The notes under the pieces were generated by a model that did no database searches, was not told the DNA's origin, and saw only the letters and a list, made by a program, of their open reading frames with translations. From JAIBBG01 sp043748015 (GTDB lineage: Bacteria > Bacteroidota > Bacteroidia > Flavobacteriales_D > Sanyastnellaceae): 64,000 nt of DNA. Location: positions 24,615 to 88,614 of the forward strand of contig JAYTOA010000031.1 in assembly GCA_043748015.1 (NCBI GenBank). Direction: 5' to 3'. Made by a program: the position numbers and the translations under genes. The stretch's first letter is position 1; each line of letters opens with the position of its first letter. Below, in pieces: positions 62,774-64,000 of the stretch.

Positions 62774-63356
62774 TAAAGAAATTGAAACAACGAATGATAA
62801 CGGTCAATTTGGTCTTCCGTCATTCGAGCATGTCGGTTGCAATTGTCACCCAAAAACGAAGGCAATGGGCCTGCCAGGTGCTCTGGCTGCAATCACAGCA
62901 GTTTCTGCTTTTCTGGTAGCTTGTAAAAAGGAGCAAATCGGTTTGTATGAATTGAATGAAGTGTCGTTAGCTGGCGCTTCTGCCGACAAGAATAAATTGA
63001 AATCGAATCAGCAATTTGTCAGCATACTTTATACAAACCTATTTCAAACTGCATTGCCCGGGAGCAGTGTTTTTGTACTCGATCAACTTTTTCAAAGCAT
63101 TGGCGACAAGGACCTGGCAAAGGAAGTACTCATCTCGAATTTCTTCAATCAAAGTGGCGTTCACTTGCCAACGGTCGAGGAAATGAATGCAGACATTGAG
63201 ACATTCATAGACAACACTTACAAGAAATTTTTTGTACGATTACCAAATGCTGCAGAGCGGGCATGGGTGAAAAATTTCATCGCTTCAAATGAATATATGA
63301 CGCCGGAACTGGTGTATTTCTCATTCGCACTTAGCACGGAATATCAGTTTTATTGA
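62751..63356 (+). CDS. Hypothetical lipoprotein or anchored protein, second gene of the edge module
   Basis: A 201-residue protein overlapping the previous gene by 23 bases. A hydrophobic lipobox-like segment (GLPGALAAITAVSAFLVACKKE) sits unusually far in, at about residues 40-60, after a polar N-terminus with a CNCH motif. ATG at 62865 would give a normal lipoprotein start and remove the overlap. The C-terminal part has a helical pattern similar to the end of the preceding protein (RLPNAAERAWVKNFIASNEY). The function is unknown; it is cotranscribed with its neighbours. Confidence 0.6.
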   Translation: MNTQDFSNKEIETTNDNGQFGLPSFEHVGCNCHPKTKAMGLPGALAAITAVSAFLVACKKEQIGLYELNEVSLAGASADKNKLKSNQQFVSILYTNLFQTALPGSSVFVLDQLFQSIGDKDLAKEVLISNFFNQSGVHLPTVEEMNADIETFIDNTYKKFFVRLPNAAERAWVKNFIASNEYMTPELVYFSFALSTEYQFY

Positions 63357-63392
63357 CACAGAATTTATGCACTTTCTACTTAAAGACGAAAA

Positions 63393-64000
63393 ATGAAAAG
63401 AAGAGAATTCATAAAGAAAACAGCACTGACGACGGCAGGTGCATTGGTGGCGCCATACATTTTGCCAAGTGGAAGATTATTCGCTCCAACCGGCAACAGA
63501 ACTGCGCAACACGTGGTACTCGTGATGTTCGCCGGTGGTGTTCGCCATCAGGAAAGCGTTGACATGACCTATTTGCAAGGCAGTCAAATCATCGATCCAT
63601 ATCCCGGAAACATCATGTATAACATGCTCACCGGCGAAGCTCCGGTGATGAAAATCGCATATGGAACAGGGCAGGGTGGAATCAATCCAATCCCGATGTT
63701 GACTTCTTTTGCCGCGACCGGAAGTTTGCAATCCAAAGGAACACTTTTTAAGGAGGTGCGCGCTTTATCAGCGGGCCATTTCGGTGGACTGAACTCTATA
63801 ATACAAGGTGCAGACGTTACTGGTCAAGGTTTAAAACAGCGACCACTTAATCCTACAATATTTGAATACTTGCGCAGGCATGGCGGATACAAAGCCACGG
63901 ATACTTGGTTCGTAGGAAACGGAATTGATAGCTCCATTCCTCTTTTGAATTACAGCGGAAATCCTGACTATGGAATTAAATATGGTGCTAATTTTTTCGC
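63393..64000 (+). CDS. TAT-signal exported protein, DUF1501-like, cut by the right edge
   Basis: An ATG at 63393 opens a frame that runs to the window end without a stop, giving 202 residues of a partial protein. The N-terminus MKRREFIKKTALTTAGALVA is a twin-arginine signal, followed by the cleavage region. The mature part begins with HVVLVMFAGGVRHQESVDM, which fits the metal-binding start of the DUF1501/alkaline-phosphatase-like superfamily, and has GHFGGLNSIIQG. It is the third gene of the module that starts at 61835. The C-terminal remainder is missing, so the family is a probable call. Confidence 0.7.
   Translation, partial: MKRREFIKKTALTTAGALVAPYILPSGRLFAPTGNRTAQHVVLVMFAGGVRHQESVDMTYLQGSQIIDPYPGNIMYNMLTGEAPVMKIAYGTGQGGINPIPMLTSFAATGSLQSKGTLFKEVRALSAGHFGGLNSIIQGADVTGQGLKQRPLNPTIFEYLRRHGGYKATDTWFVGNGIDSSIPLLNYSGNPDYGIKYGANFF

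Overview
The window is a piece of a Bacteroidota chromosome, most likely Flavobacteriales-like, though the order cannot be fixed from sequence alone. Seven proteins end in a type IX secretion (T9SS) C-terminal sorting domain, and a PorE-like T9SS periplasmic component is encoded at 7459-9507. Several starts are preceded by the Bacteroidota sigma-factor pattern TTTG/TTG-N17-20-TAnnTTTG. Family-specific genes (DUF2851, type III glutamine synthetase, HYC_CC_PP, DUF6150) point the same way. There are no rRNA genes, CRISPR arrays, transposases or phage genes.

Left part (1-25.4 kb): a DUF2851 gene cut by the left edge, a small lipoprotein, a large secreted PNGase F-like protein with a LamG insertion, a Crp/Fnr regulator, a diheme cytochrome c and the PorE-like protein. 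Then come purM-prfA-acetyltransferase-aminotransferase, two paralogous lipoproteins with membrane tails, type III glutamine synthetase (glnN) and an S9 peptidase whose catalytic Asp and His positions are exchanged. A four-gene operon follows, ending in a LiaS/NarL-type two-component system, then hsp20, tgt and lptG.

Middle part (25.6-39.6 kb): a 14-gene copper/heavy-metal island, all on the + strand. It carries two small Cys-rich HYC_CC_PP-like proteins, two exported HMA-domain proteins, a thioredoxin-like protein, a multicopper oxidase, two further T9SS cargo proteins (one with BNR repeats), a heavy-metal-binding lipoprotein, a CusA/CusC/CusB-type RND efflux system and a YKSEA-repeat DUF6150 protein. 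RND efflux would move metal across the envelope, while four T9SS cargos would work at or beyond the cell surface. This coupling of export with surface oxidation is the most coherent accessory system in the window.

Right part (39.6-64 kb): ispE and era, initiator tRNA-fMet, a giant CotH/lamin-tail T9SS protein, tRNA-Arg(CCG), a GH3-family gene, a deoxynucleoside kinase, a YceI lipoprotein, a K+-type membrane pyrophosphatase with an unusual hydrophilic tail, and another T9SS adhesin-like protein. Next are menI/menF (menaquinone), an OmpA/TPR lipoprotein, an RluA pseudouridine synthase and panB. The right edge holds a three-gene module resembling DUF1549/DUF1501 sets, with the last gene cut by the edge.

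Outside genes, the most interesting signal is a pair of related ~120-nt intergenic elements (22317-22435 and 41612-41732). They share a 19-nt identical core and pairing arms, and may be a small RNA family or a miniature repeat.
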